Source: JACPNO01 sp963825405 (lineage in GTDB: Bacteria; Acidobacteriota; Terriglobia; Bryobacterales; Bryobacteraceae). From it: 64,000 nucleotides of DNA. Positions 42,169 through 50,047 of the stretch are shown here, in pieces. A program made the position numbers and the translations under genes. The DNA lies in NCBI GenBank assembly GCA_963825405.1, contig CAWGTB010000012.1:62001-126000 (forward strand), written 5' to 3'. The notes beneath the pieces are model-generated. The model worked only from the letters and a program-made list of their open reading frames with translations. It was not told the origin of the DNA and did not search any database. How positions within the stretch are numbered: the first letter of the stretch is position 1; every line of letters starts with the position of its first letter.

Positions 42169-42618
42169 GTACTCTATCCTGCTGAAAGTTCAGCCTTGCA
42201 GCCATTCTAGGCAAACCCGGTCAGAATTGGAATCCTAAGAAGAGGAAATTCAAGCCCTTGCGACCGTTACCACCCAGATTCACATGGCTGATAAAAATAA
42301 CGAATTTTATCTTTACATAGGAACCACGGGCAAGACCCTCTGAGCGAGAGCCGTGCTCTTTCCCGAGCCCACTGGTCCTGAGAAGCCTTTGAAGCGCGTC
42401 TTGGATGTGAAGCAGGCTTCGCATAATCGGCCCGCGGGGACTGTTGAGGCGAAGCAGTGCTCATTCTGCCTCGACCCCAACGGAACCAGACAGGCTCACC
42501 AGAGGCGTTGACTACGTGCACCAGTACGATGCAAACCCAACGGCCCGCCGCAAAGGATAACGCGTCGTGCATCGTATCAAGGGCGAGGCACGTGGCGCTC
42601 GGGTTGAATGACTGACCA
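42169..42618. other. Decayed stretch without an intact gene
   Basis: 450 bases holding only remnants. On the minus strand there is a terminase-like Walker A fragment (listed separately) and, nearer 42221, a frame ending NLGGNGRKGLNFLFLGFQF with a C-terminal Phe, which could be the last strand of a lost outer-membrane barrel. No start or ribosome site goes with either. No tRNA or attachment site was found. Confidence 0.4.
42313..42400 (-). pseudogene. Remnant of a phage terminase-like ATPase
   Basis: The minus strand reads RFKGFSGPVGSGKSTALAQR, then VLPVVPM and a stop (42313-42315). The segment FKGFSGPVGSGKS is the Walker A block of terminase large-subunit-like proteins. The rest of the ATPase and the nuclease are absent. 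With the ParB/methylase-like remnant 1.7 kb away it suggests an eroded prophage or integrative element. Confidence 0.4.
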
Positions 42619-43035
42619 TCATGGGTCCTGAACTTCGGGCCGCTGTTCGCGAAGCAGATTCCCGGTCACCGGTGAGTCGAGCAAGGCGAACGTCACCTCT
42701 TTGATTTTCTTCACTGGGGCGGATTCGATCGGATCGCGCAGCGGGATCACTTCCGCCGAAAAGGTAAGTACACCATTTACCGGAGTGCTTCTGATCCCTC
42801 CCAAGGCTGCTGGAAAGGGCTCAAGATGACCCGGAGCAGTTACCTCCACCTCCGCATTGGCCAACCATCGCGGTGCGGTCGGGATCACTTCACCCCATAC
42901 GGACCGCTCCTTCTGATAGTTCTGGAAGAAACGCGCTGGTGTTGTCCAATCGAAATCCGCTCCTTTGAGACGCACATCAAACTCACCGACGAGTACCCCG
43001 TCGGTAAGTGTCTTCGGTTTCTTATTCGGCGTCAT
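42619..43035 (-). CDS. Hypothetical protein, 138 residues
   Basis: ATG 43035 is preferred over TTG 43053, giving MTPNKKPKTLTDGVLVGEFD. The chain is beta-rich (VTAPGHLEPFPAALGGIRST, GVLTFSAEVIPLRDPIESA), has no signal peptide and ends at 42619. I do not recognise a family. It lies 29 bases downstream of the first M20 peptidase on the same strand, so it may be co-transcribed with it. Confidence 0.45.
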   Translation of the reverse strand: MTPNKKPKTLTDGVLVGEFDVRLKGADFDWTTPARFFQNYQKERSVWGEVIPTAPRWLANAEVEVTAPGHLEPFPAALGGIRSTPVNGVLTFSAEVIPLRDPIESAPVKKIKEVTFALLDSPVTGNLLREQRPEVQDP

Positions 43036-43064
43036 GGGATGTTCAGATAACAACCGATACCTAC

Positions 43065-44417
43065 CTAGCCCAGCATCTCCAAATACTTCGCCACCGCCTC
43101 AATCCCTCGGAAAAAATTTGGCAGATGCAGCTTCTCATTCGGCGCGTGCAAATTATCGTCCGGCAGCCCAAAGCCCATCATCACGCTCGGAATGTGCAGG
43201 TGCTGCGCGAACGCATCCACAATCGGAATCGAGCCGCCGGAGCGAATGTACACCGTCTCCTTGCCGAACACCTGCGTCATGGCGTCGGCCGCGGTTTGGA
43301 TGAAGCAGTTGTCGGGATTCACCAGCGACGCCGGCCCTGCGTGCAGCACCTTCACTTCCGCCGTCACGCCTTTGGGACACGCGGCGCGCACGGCCGCTTT
43401 CAATTGCTCCGTCGTCTCCGCCGGGTCCTGATCCGCCACCAGGCGCAAGCTGATTTTCGCGACCGCCCGCGCCGGGATCACGGTCTTCGCGCCTTCGCCG
43501 GTGAAGCCGCCGCGAATGCCGTGAACCTCGAACGTCGGCCGCGCCCACAAGCGCTCAAACAGCGGGATGCCGGGCTCGCCCACCAGTTCGCGCGCGCCCA
43601 TTTCCTTGGTGGTGTATTCGGCTTCATCGAACGGCAGACGCGCCCACGCCGCGCGCTCTTTGGCGCTGGGCGGCACCACGCGATCGTACAAACCGGGAAT
43701 GCGGATGCGACCGTCGGGGCCTTTGAGCGCGGCAATTATTTCGGCGATGGCTTGAAACGGATTGGGCGCAGCGCCGCCGTAGACGCCGGAATGCAAGTCG
43801 TGATTGGCGCCATCGACGATGAGCTCGGCATACACGATGCCACGCAGGCCGACGCAGATCGTCGGCAGCTCGGGCGCGAACATTTCGGTATCGCAGATCA
43901 CTGCCGCATCGGCCTTGAGCCGCGCCGGATTCGCCTTCACGTAACTTTCGATGTGGTCGCCGGAGCTCTCTTCTTCGCCTTCGATGAGGAATTTCACGTT
44001 CACCGGCAGGCGGCCGTTGGTGGCCAGCAGGCCTTCCACGGCTTTGATGAGAATGTACGTTTGCCCTTTGTCGTCGGAGGCGCCGCGCGCGAACAGATCG
44101 TCGCCGCGGACGGCCGGCTCGAACGGCGGTGATTTCCATTCATCCAGCGGATCGGGCGGCTGCACGTCGTAGTGTCCGTACATGAGCAGCGTCGGCTTGC
44201 CGGGCGCGCCGGTCCACTCCGCGTACACCAGTGGATTGCCTTTGCCTTCGATCAGCTCGGCATTCTGCAATCCGGCTGCTTTGAATTCGTTCAGCACGAA
44301 TTCGGCCGCGCGGCGGATATCCGGCTTGTGCTCGGACAGCGTCGAAATGCTGGGAATGCGCAGGAAAGTTTTGAGGCCTTCGAGAAATTTGTCGTGATTT
44401 TGTTGGTAGTAGTTCAT
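43065..44417 (-). CDS. M20-family metallopeptidase (dipeptidase type)
   Basis: 450 residues from ATG 44417 (GTG 44426 is also in frame). M20 peptidase with two-metal site: LLMYGHYDVQPPDPLDEW (His and Asp), GASDDKGQ, EGEEESSG (catalytic Glu and ligand) and AAVICDTEMF. The lid/dimerisation domain carries GVYGGAAPNPFQAI and ARPTFEVHGIRGG, and a late ligand region HIPSVMMGFGLPDDN-LHAPNE gives the last His. Such enzymes hydrolyse dipeptides or acylated amino acids in the cytoplasm. It is followed by a small unknown gene and preceded, 9 bases away on the same strand, by a second M20 gene, so the two are probably one operon. Confidence 0.9.
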   Translation of the reverse strand: MNYYQQNHDKFLEGLKTFLRIPSISTLSEHKPDIRRAAEFVLNEFKAAGLQNAELIEGKGNPLVYAEWTGAPGKPTLLMYGHYDVQPPDPLDEWKSPPFEPAVRGDDLFARGASDDKGQTYILIKAVEGLLATNGRLPVNVKFLIEGEEESSGDHIESYVKANPARLKADAAVICDTEMFAPELPTICVGLRGIVYAELIVDGANHDLHSGVYGGAAPNPFQAIAEIIAALKGPDGRIRIPGLYDRVVPPSAKERAAWARLPFDEAEYTTKEMGARELVGEPGIPLFERLWARPTFEVHGIRGGFTGEGAKTVIPARAVAKISLRLVADQDPAETTEQLKAAVRAACPKGVTAEVKVLHAGPASLVNPDNCFIQTAADAMTQVFGKETVYIRSGGSIPIVDAFAQHLHIPSVMMGFGLPDDNLHAPNEKLHLPNFFRGIEAVAKYLEMLG

Positions 44418-44426
44418 GTGCCCCAC

Positions 44427-45590
44427 TTAAATTGCTATCAGCAGCTTGGCCAGCAGCGCCGTGCGGTCCGCGATGCGATCCACCAGAATGCTTTCGTTCG
44501 CGGCGTGCGCGCCTTCGCCCACCGCGCCCAGACCGTCGAGCGTGGGAATGCCCAGAGCCGCCGTGAAGTTGCCATCGGATCCGCCGCCGGTGTGCGATTC
44601 TTCGACCTCGACTCCCAATTCTCGTCCCAATTGCTGCGCCGTGCGAAAAAGCTGAACGATGCCCACCGAGCGCTCCATGGGCGGCCGGTTCAATCCGCCG
44701 GTCACCATCAATTTGCAGCGTTTGTCGAACGGACGCAGCGCATGAAATTTGCGGTCCAGCACTTCGGCGTCTTTGAGCCGGGCCACGCGCATATCCACTT
44801 CCACGCGCGCATCAGCGGCGATCACGTTAGATCGCGTGCCGCCGGAGATCACGCCGGGATTCACGGTGATGCCGCGCTTCAGATTGACGAAGCCCGCGAT
44901 TTTCTCGATCTGGCGGGCGATTTCGACGATGGCGCTGGCTCCGGCGGAAAAATCCACGCCGGCGTGCGAGGCCACCCCGCGCACCGCAACATCGTACACA
45001 CCCACGCCTTTGCGCGCTGTTTTGAGCTTGCCCGCAAGCCCGGTTCCCGGTTCCAGCACCAGTACCGCCGCGGCCCGCCGAGCCGTTTCCTGGGTGAGCG
45101 TGCGCGAGGAATCGCTGCCCACTTCCTCATCCGAATTCACCAGCAGGCGCACTTTGCGGCGCACCGGAATATCCAGCTCACGCAGGGCCCGCACGGCAAA
45201 AATCAGGAACGCGATTCCGGATTTCATGTCCAGCACGCCCGGCCCCCACAGGCGCCCATCGGCCTCGCGGAACGGCATGCCAGCCAATGTTCCCAGGGGC
45301 CAGACGGTGTCGGAATGCCCCAGCGCCAGGATTTCACCCTGCTTCTTTTTGCCGGGCAGAGCGAATTCGCACAGCAGGTGCCGGCCGAAGCGCCCGCCGC
45401 CGGGAAACGTCCGGACCGCGCCGAGCGGGGCGATTTCCGCTGCCAGCAAATCCACGAAACGGTCCACCGCGGCCGCGTTGTCACTAGGCGATTCGCACTC
45501 GACCATCCTGCGAATCAGGGCGATTATTTCGCTCTGCCGGGCGCGGGCGTGGGACAGTATCGGATCCACCGCTGCTATAATAGCGGACAT
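44427..45590 (-). CDS. M20-family peptidase, glutamate carboxypeptidase (CPG2)-like
   Basis: 387 residues from ATG 45590. The order of motifs follows the CPG2/ArgE branch: ILALGHSDTVWPLGTLAGMP (His, Asp), GVLDMKSGIAFLIFAV, LLVNSDEEVGSDSSR (catalytic Glu), VLVLEPGTGLAGKLKTARKG, and VEESHTGGGSDGNFTAALGI, with AHAANESILVD at the end. It probably removes C-terminal glutamate or acyl groups from small peptides. ATG 45590 lies only three bases from the divergent fabZ ATG, so its ribosome site and promoter overlap fabZ coding sequence. A long plus-strand open frame across this gene is antisense noise. Confidence 0.9.
   Translation of the reverse strand: MSAIIAAVDPILSHARARQSEIIALIRRMVECESPSDNAAAVDRFVDLLAAEIAPLGAVRTFPGGGRFGRHLLCEFALPGKKKQGEILALGHSDTVWPLGTLAGMPFREADGRLWGPGVLDMKSGIAFLIFAVRALRELDIPVRRKVRLLVNSDEEVGSDSSRTLTQETARRAAAVLVLEPGTGLAGKLKTARKGVGVYDVAVRGVASHAGVDFSAGASAIVEIARQIEKIAGFVNLKRGITVNPGVISGGTRSNVIAADARVEVDMRVARLKDAEVLDRKFHALRPFDKRCKLMVTGGLNRPPMERSVGIVQLFRTAQQLGRELGVEVEESHTGGGSDGNFTAALGIPTLDGLGAVGEGAHAANESILVDRIADRTALLAKLLIAI
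45573..45581 (+). promoter_or_regulatory. Extended -10 promoter for fabZ
   Basis: TGCTATAAT at 45573-45581: a perfect TATAAT with extended TG. It lies within the first codons of the divergent M20 gene. Transcription would start near 45588 and fabZ begins at 45594, so the message would be nearly leaderless, agreeing with the lack of a ribosome site. Confidence 0.55.
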
Positions 45591-45593
45591 TCC

Positions 45594-46049
45594 ATGCCCA
45601 GTTTGGACGTCAACGAGATTCGCCGCATACTGCCCCACCGCTATCCCATGCTGATGGTGGACCGCATCGTCGAGATGGATGCGCAGCACATCGTCGGGAT
45701 CAAGAATGTCACCGCGAATGAGCCGTTTTTTGCGGGGCATTTCCCCAACTTTCCGGTGATGCCGGGGGTGCTCATCGCCGAAGCCATGGCGCAGACCGCC
45801 GGCGTGCTGGTGCTCAGCAGCATTCCGGACCGCGAAGACAAACTGGTGCTGCTGGTTTCGATCGAATTCGCCAAGTTCCGCAAGCCGGTAGTCCCGGGCG
45901 ATCAGTTGCGCATCGAAATGCAGCTGCTGAAACGCAAAGCTACCGTGGCCAAAATGTCCGGCAAGGCCACCGTCGATGGCGTGGTCGTGGCGGAGGCGGA
46001 AATGATGTGCAAGCTGGCCGATAAATCGGAAATCGCGCCGTCGCTCTAA
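45594..46049 (+). CDS. fabZ: 3-hydroxyacyl-[acyl-carrier-protein] dehydratase FabZ
   Basis: 151 residues; dehydrates 3-hydroxyacyl-ACP in fatty-acid synthesis, cytoplasmic. Hot-dog fold with the signature LPHRYPMLMVDRI, the catalytic His in FFAGHFPNFPVMPGVLIAEA and Glu in that block (LIAEAMAQ), followed by FRKPVVPGDQLRIEMQLLK. First gene of fabZ-lpxA-lpxI-Gfo/Idh, the usual link between acyl-ACP supply and lipid A. ATG 45594 is fixed by homology (DVNEIRRILPHRYP) and by the promoter. The frame extends far upstream, but that part is antisense to the M20 gene. Confidence 0.95.
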   Translation: MPSLDVNEIRRILPHRYPMLMVDRIVEMDAQHIVGIKNVTANEPFFAGHFPNFPVMPGVLIAEAMAQTAGVLVLSSIPDREDKLVLLVSIEFAKFRKPVVPGDQLRIEMQLLKRKATVAKMSGKATVDGVVVAEAEMMCKLADKSEIAPSL

Positions 46050-46052
46050 ACG

Positions 46053-46830
46053 ATGTCCGTCCATCCCACCGCGATTGTGGCCGCCAGCGCGCGCGTTGCG
46101 GGATCGGCGGAAATCGGGCCTTATTCGCGTGATCGGCGAAGATGTCGAGATCGGCGCCGCCACCCGCCTGATGGCCCACGTCTACATCGAAGGGCCAACC
46201 CACATCGGCACGGACAATCTTTTCTACCCGTACACAACCGTGGGTGTGCCTTCCCAGGATTTGAAATACAAAGGCGAGTTTGCCGAAACCCGCATCGGCA
46301 GCCGCAACATCATTCGCGAGTTCGTCACCATTCATCGCGGCACCGAAGGCGGCGGACGCGTCACCCGCATCGGCGACGAAAATCTGCTCATGACCTACAC
46401 GCACATTGCCCACGACGTCATCCTGGGCGATCACGCGGTGCTGGCCAACGGCGTTACGCTGGGCGGGCACGTGCTCATTGGCGATTGGGCGGTGATTGGC
46501 GCCTTCACCGGCGTGCACCAGTTCTGCCGCGTCGGCCGGCATGCGTTTATCGGCGGCTATAGCGTGGTCACCCAGGACATTCTGCCGTTTTCCAGCACCG
46601 TGAGCGAGCGCGAGATCCGCGTGTTTGGCGCCAATCGGACGGGTCTCGAGCGCCGCAATTTTTCCACGGCCGCCATTGAAGGCCTGCAAACCGCGTTCCG
46701 CCTGCTCACCCGCGCCGGCCTCAACACGTCGCAAGCCATCGAGCGTATTCGGGATGAAGTGGGCGCGTCGCCTGAGCTCGAAGAACTGCTGGAATTCATT
46801 CGCACCTCCTCGCGCGGTTTCGTGAAATGA
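46053..46830 (+). CDS. lpxA: UDP-N-acetylglucosamine acyltransferase LpxA (one frameshift)
   Basis: First committed step of lipid A synthesis: transfers 3-hydroxyacyl from ACP to UDP-GlcNAc. About 258 residues, left-handed beta-helix of hexapeptide repeats (HPTAIVAASARVAGSAEIGP, RVIGEDVEIGAATRLMAHVY, GVPSQDLKYKGEFAETRIGS, NIIREFVTIHRGTEGGG, LMTYTHIAHDVILGDHAVLA). The catalytic His is in MTYTHIAHD. One extra base in TATTCGCGTGATC (about 46128) shifts the frame after 25 codons; the second frame then runs to 46830. LpxA is essential in most Gram-negatives, so an error in the sequence is likely. It sits between fabZ (3-base gap) and lpxI (ATGA overlap). Confidence 0.88.
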
Positions 46831-47651
46831 CGCGCTATGGTTTGATCGCCGGCAGCGGGCGTTTTCCCATCCTGGCGTTAGAAGCCGCGCGCAAGCTGGG
46901 CCACGAAGTGGTGGCGGTGGGAATCCAGGAGGAAGCGTCGCCCGAAATCGAGGCGCTGTCCTGGCGCTGCCACTGGATTTCCCTCGGCGAATTGAGCCGG
47001 CTCATCGAAATCCTCAAGCAGGAATCCATCTCCGAAGTGGTGATGGCAGGGCAGGTAAAGCATGTCAAGATTTTTTCAGCAATCCGTCCGGATTGGCGGC
47101 TGCTGAAGCTGCTCACTTCGCTCAAGCGCAAGAATACCGACGCGCTCATCGGCGGCGTGGCCAAGATTCTGGCTGACGAAGGCATCCATCTGGCCGATTC
47201 CACCGCGCTGCTCAAGCCGCTGCTCGCCACCGCGGGCGTGCTGACGCGCCGCAAGCCCACCGCGGAAGAAGAGGCGGACATCGAATACGGGCGGCGCATC
47301 GCCCACGCGCTTGCCGGCTTCGACATCGGGCAGAGCGTGGCCATCTCCAGCCGGGCGTGCGTGGCGGTCGAAGCGATGGAAGGCACCGACGCCATGCTGC
47401 GCCGCGCCGCCGGCCTTGTGAATGGCTCACCGATCACCTTGGTGAAAGCTGCCACCCGCCGCAAACACATGCTGTTCGACGTGCCGGTGACCGGGGCCGC
47501 CACCATCACCGCCATGCGGGAAACCGGGGCGACGGCGCTGGCAGTCGACGCCGGGCGCACCCTGCTGCTGGATCGCGAACAAATGCTGGCGGAAGCCGAC
47601 GCGGCGCGCATAGCCATCGCCGGTTATGAGCCTTTAGAGGCCCATGAGTAA
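46827..47651 (+). CDS. lpxI: UDP-2,3-diacylglucosamine pyrophosphatase LpxI
   Basis: 274 residues, DUF1009/LpxI family; hydrolyses UDP-2,3-diacylglucosamine to lipid X in the cytoplasm and replaces LpxH in many lineages. Blocks: YGLIAGSGRFPILALEAARK at the start, EVVMAGQVKHVKIFSAIRPD, KRKNTDALIGGVAKILADEG, RIAHALAGFDIGQSVAISSR, ACVAVEAMEGTDAMLRRAAG, RRKHMLFDVPVTGAATI and the acidic TLLLDREQML. Its ATG overlaps the lpxA stop (ATGA) and its end overlaps the Gfo/Idh start by 8 bases, so the genes are tightly coupled. Confidence 0.93.
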   Translation: MTRYGLIAGSGRFPILALEAARKLGHEVVAVGIQEEASPEIEALSWRCHWISLGELSRLIEILKQESISEVVMAGQVKHVKIFSAIRPDWRLLKLLTSLKRKNTDALIGGVAKILADEGIHLADSTALLKPLLATAGVLTRRKPTAEEEADIEYGRRIAHALAGFDIGQSVAISSRACVAVEAMEGTDAMLRRAAGLVNGSPITLVKAATRRKHMLFDVPVTGAATITAMRETGATALAVDAGRTLLLDREQMLAEADAARIAIAGYEPLEAHE

Positions 47652-48606
47652 GATCCGTGTAGCCGTGGTGGGCGTCGGCCAGTTCGGGCAGAACCATGTC
47701 CGCGTAGTTGGCCAATCGCCGCGCGCCGAGCTGGTGGCAGTGGTCGATACCGATGCTGCCCGTGCCGCCGATACCGCCGCGCGCGCTTGCTGCGTCGCTT
47801 TCGACGACTGCCGCGCGCTCGCCGGAAAAGTGGATGCCGCCATTGTGGCCGTGCCCACGTCGCTGCATGCGGAAGTAGGCTGCGCGCTGCTCGAAGCCGG
47901 AATCGACGTCCTGATCGAGAAGCCGATTGCGCCCGATCTCGCCTCCGCCGACCGCCTGATTGCCGCCGCCGAAGCGCACCGCCGTATTCTGCAAGTCGGC
48001 CACCTGGAGCGCTTCAATCCCGCCGTGGTGGCGCTCGAGCGCGTGGCCAATCACCCGCTGTTTTTCGAAATCCACCGCCTCAACGTCTTCAGCCCGCGCA
48101 GCCTGGACGTAGATGTGGTGCTGGATTTGATGATCCACGACATCGATATCCTGCTGAGCCTGGTGCCCTACGAACTGGAAGAGATTCGCGCCGCCGGCAT
48201 CTCGATTCTTTCGGCCAAAGTCGACATCGCCAATGTTCGCATGCAATTTCAGGGCGGCTGTGTGGCCAACCTGACCGCCAGCCGGGTTTCAACCGAGCGC
48301 GTCCGCAAGCTGCGCCTGTTTCAGCCCCGGCAGTATATTTCACTCGATTATGGCCGGCAGGATGCCGTGGTTTTCTCCGTGGACGCCAGCCGCCAGATCG
48401 GCTTCGAGCAGTTGCCTGTGGAGAAGGGAGAGCCTCTCGCGGCCCAGTTTGGCGCGTTCCTGGACGCTGTGGAAAGCCGCCACGAGCCGAAACTGGACGG
48501 ACGGGGCGCGCGTCGGACTCTAGAGGTTGCTTTGGCTATTCTTGCTAAAATTGAAGAGCATTCAGGGGTTGTTGCGCGTGCGTTGGTGCCCGGATGGAAA
48601 CCGTAG
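47644..48606 (+). CDS. Gfo/Idh/MocA-family oxidoreductase
   Basis: 320 residues, NAD(P)-dependent sugar oxidoreductase family. Rossmann start SKIRVAVVGVGQFGQNHVRV, then DAAIVAVPTSLHAEVGCALL, the family motif LIEKPIAPDL with the catalytic Lys, and VGHLERFNP and VLDLMIHDIDILLSLVP with the conserved His. In fabZ-lpxA-lpxI operons this gene is a usual companion; a role in making a modified UDP-sugar (for example a 3-keto intermediate for an amino-sugar of lipid A) is inferred. It overlaps lpxI by 8 bases and the next gene by 13. Confidence 0.88.
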   Translation: MSKIRVAVVGVGQFGQNHVRVVGQSPRAELVAVVDTDAARAADTAARACCVAFDDCRALAGKVDAAIVAVPTSLHAEVGCALLEAGIDVLIEKPIAPDLASADRLIAAAEAHRRILQVGHLERFNPAVVALERVANHPLFFEIHRLNVFSPRSLDVDVVLDLMIHDIDILLSLVPYELEEIRAAGISILSAKVDIANVRMQFQGGCVANLTASRVSTERVRKLRLFQPRQYISLDYGRQDAVVFSVDASRQIGFEQLPVEKGEPLAAQFGAFLDAVESRHEPKLDGRGARRTLEVALAILAKIEEHSGVVARALVPGWKP

Positions 48607-49633
48607 TTCAGCCGCAAGATGACAACGAGTTGCGGCTGTTGCTGGACTGGGGTCCGGCATACGACCGGCAGCGCTGGCAAACCGCCGTCCCGATCTCGGT
48701 CGCCGCGCATGTCCTGGCGATCGTGGCGCTGCTTTTCGTTCCTCGCGACGCGACGCCGGCCAGGCCAGTAGCGCGCGCCGTACACGTCACCCCCCTGATC
48801 GCGCCGCCCACCGAGCTGACCCAGAAGGCACCGAATAAAGGCAAAATCAGCAAGGAATTCAACGTAGAGGCGCTGCTGCCCCGGCCGCGAATTCAGATTC
48901 CCGAGTCGGCGCCATCAACGACGCGTCCCGCCGCGCCCCGGCCTGCGCCAGCGGCTGTCCAACCCGCCGCGCCGCTACCCGAACCGCCTAAAATCGAAGC
49001 TGCCGCGCGGGAGAATCCGCCGAAGCTTGCCGAGGCTGCCCCGCCTCCGCCCCGCCGCAGATTCAAACCCAGGAAAAGCCAAAACTGGCGTTCGAAAATG
49101 TCGGCGGGCCTCCGACGGGGTCATCCAAAGGATCAGGAATTGCCAAGCCCCTCGGTTCCGGCAACCCGGTCGATCAGGCTCTTCGCAACCTGTCTCACAG
49201 CTCATCCCCAACCAGCGGCATCATGGTGGGCGATGTCGGCTCAGGCGTAGGCGGAGTGGGCGAAGCCATCAACCAGACGCCGGCTCCGGGCAAGCGGGGC
49301 AGCGCGCTGGAATTATTGAGCGATCCGATGGGTGTGGATTTCCGGCCCTACCTGCTGCAAATTCTCTCGACCGTCCGGCGCAATTGGTTCGCCGTGATGC
49401 CGGAGAGCGCCAACTTCGGCCGGCGCGGGAAAGTGGCGCTGCAATTTGCCATCGGCCGCGACGGCAGCGTAGTCAAGATCGTGTTCGCCTCCAACTCCGG
49501 AGCCGAATCGCTCGACCGCGCCGCCGTGGCGAGCATCAGCATGTCCCACCCATTTCCGCCTCTGCCCGCCGAATATCACGGCGACGCCATCCGGCTGCAG
49601 TTCACGTTCCAGTACAACATGCCAACGAACTGA
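48594..49633 (+). CDS. TonB-like energy transducer (one frameshift)
   Basis: About 345 residues across two frames. The N-terminus has a cytoplasmic tail and one membrane segment (VPISVAAHVLAIVALLFVP), then a long Pro/Ala-rich periplasmic linker. A frame change near 49055, in a C/G-rich run, leads to QIQTQEKPKLAFENVGG, a Gly/Ser linker, then the C-terminal TonB-fold domain (LLQILSTVRRNWFAVMPESA, KVALQFAIGRDGSVVKIVFA, RAAVASISMSHPFPPLP). This would transfer proton-motive energy to receptors such as the one at 21413 or serve as a TonB/TolA-like protein. Its start overlaps the Gfo/Idh gene by 13 bases, so it closes the lipid A operon. Confidence 0.8.
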
Positions 49634-49644
49634 AGCCGACGGTT

Positions 49645-49956
49645 CTACTGATGAGCGGCGTTGTGCTTGTCGTTGTAGATTTGCTTGCTGAGCCGGTTCT
49701 GCTGGCGGTTGATCTGCTTCTTTTCTTTGTTGGTCAGATTGCCACCGTTCTGCTTGCGGTCGTGGCGAATCTCCTTGTTCAGCCCTGCTTCCTTGGTTTC
49801 GAGCTTAGCCGTTTCCCCGGCTGTTAGCTGGCCTGACTTCACGCCTTGCGCGATGCGGTCCTGCTGGTTCTCTTTGCGGTCTTTGATCTCCTGAGCGGAA
49901 AGCCCCGTTGCCAGCAGCCCCGTCACGATCATCGTCATAAAGGTAAAACGCTTCAT
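49645..49956 (-). CDS. Small secreted charged protein, 103 residues
   Basis: Signal peptide (MKRFTFMTMIVTGLLATGLS, cleaved near AQ) followed by about 80 very polar, Lys/Asn/Gln-rich helical residues (EIKDRKENQQDRIAQGVKSG, ETAKLETKEAGLNKEIRHDR, NKEKKQINRQQNRLSKQIYN). No cysteine and no enzyme motif; it looks like a soluble periplasmic helical hairpin. I recall similar short proteins in acidobacteria but cannot name a function. Convergent with the TonB-like gene (11-base gap). GGAGGGTTAAAA lies before the ATG. Confidence 0.7.
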   Translation of the reverse strand: MKRFTFMTMIVTGLLATGLSAQEIKDRKENQQDRIAQGVKSGQLTAGETAKLETKEAGLNKEIRHDRKQNGGNLTNKEKKQINRQQNRLSKQIYNDKHNAAHQ

Positions 49957-50016
49957 AGTTTTAACCCTCCTGCGATGTCTAAAGGCGAAAGGGCGGCGGG
50001 AGTTGCGGCTTGGCAG

Positions 50017-50033
50017 ATTAAATTCGGATGAAG
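50017..50033 (+). repeat. 17-bp direct repeat, left copy
   Basis: ATTAAATTCGGATGAAG, identical to 53233-53249 in the same orientation. It lies 14 bases beyond the stop of the 784-residue gene. The two copies bracket exactly a two-gene minus-strand cassette. Confidence 0.6.
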
Positions 50034-50047
50034 AAGGAATGCTGGCG

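Noticed and set aside
42169..42618. Possible tRNA or attachment site in the phage-like remnant area
   Set aside because: No cloverleaf, no TTCGA-type T-loop context and no flanking repeats were found.
43008..44132. Plus-strand frame of 374 codons opposite the first M20 gene
   Set aside because: Arg/His-rich antisense translation of a GC-rich gene; the minus strand has all M20 metal ligands.
44172..45593. Long plus-strand open frame running into fabZ
   Set aside because: Antisense to the CPG2-like M20 gene, very rich in His/Arg/Ala with no family pattern. Only the part from 45594 (fabZ) is real.
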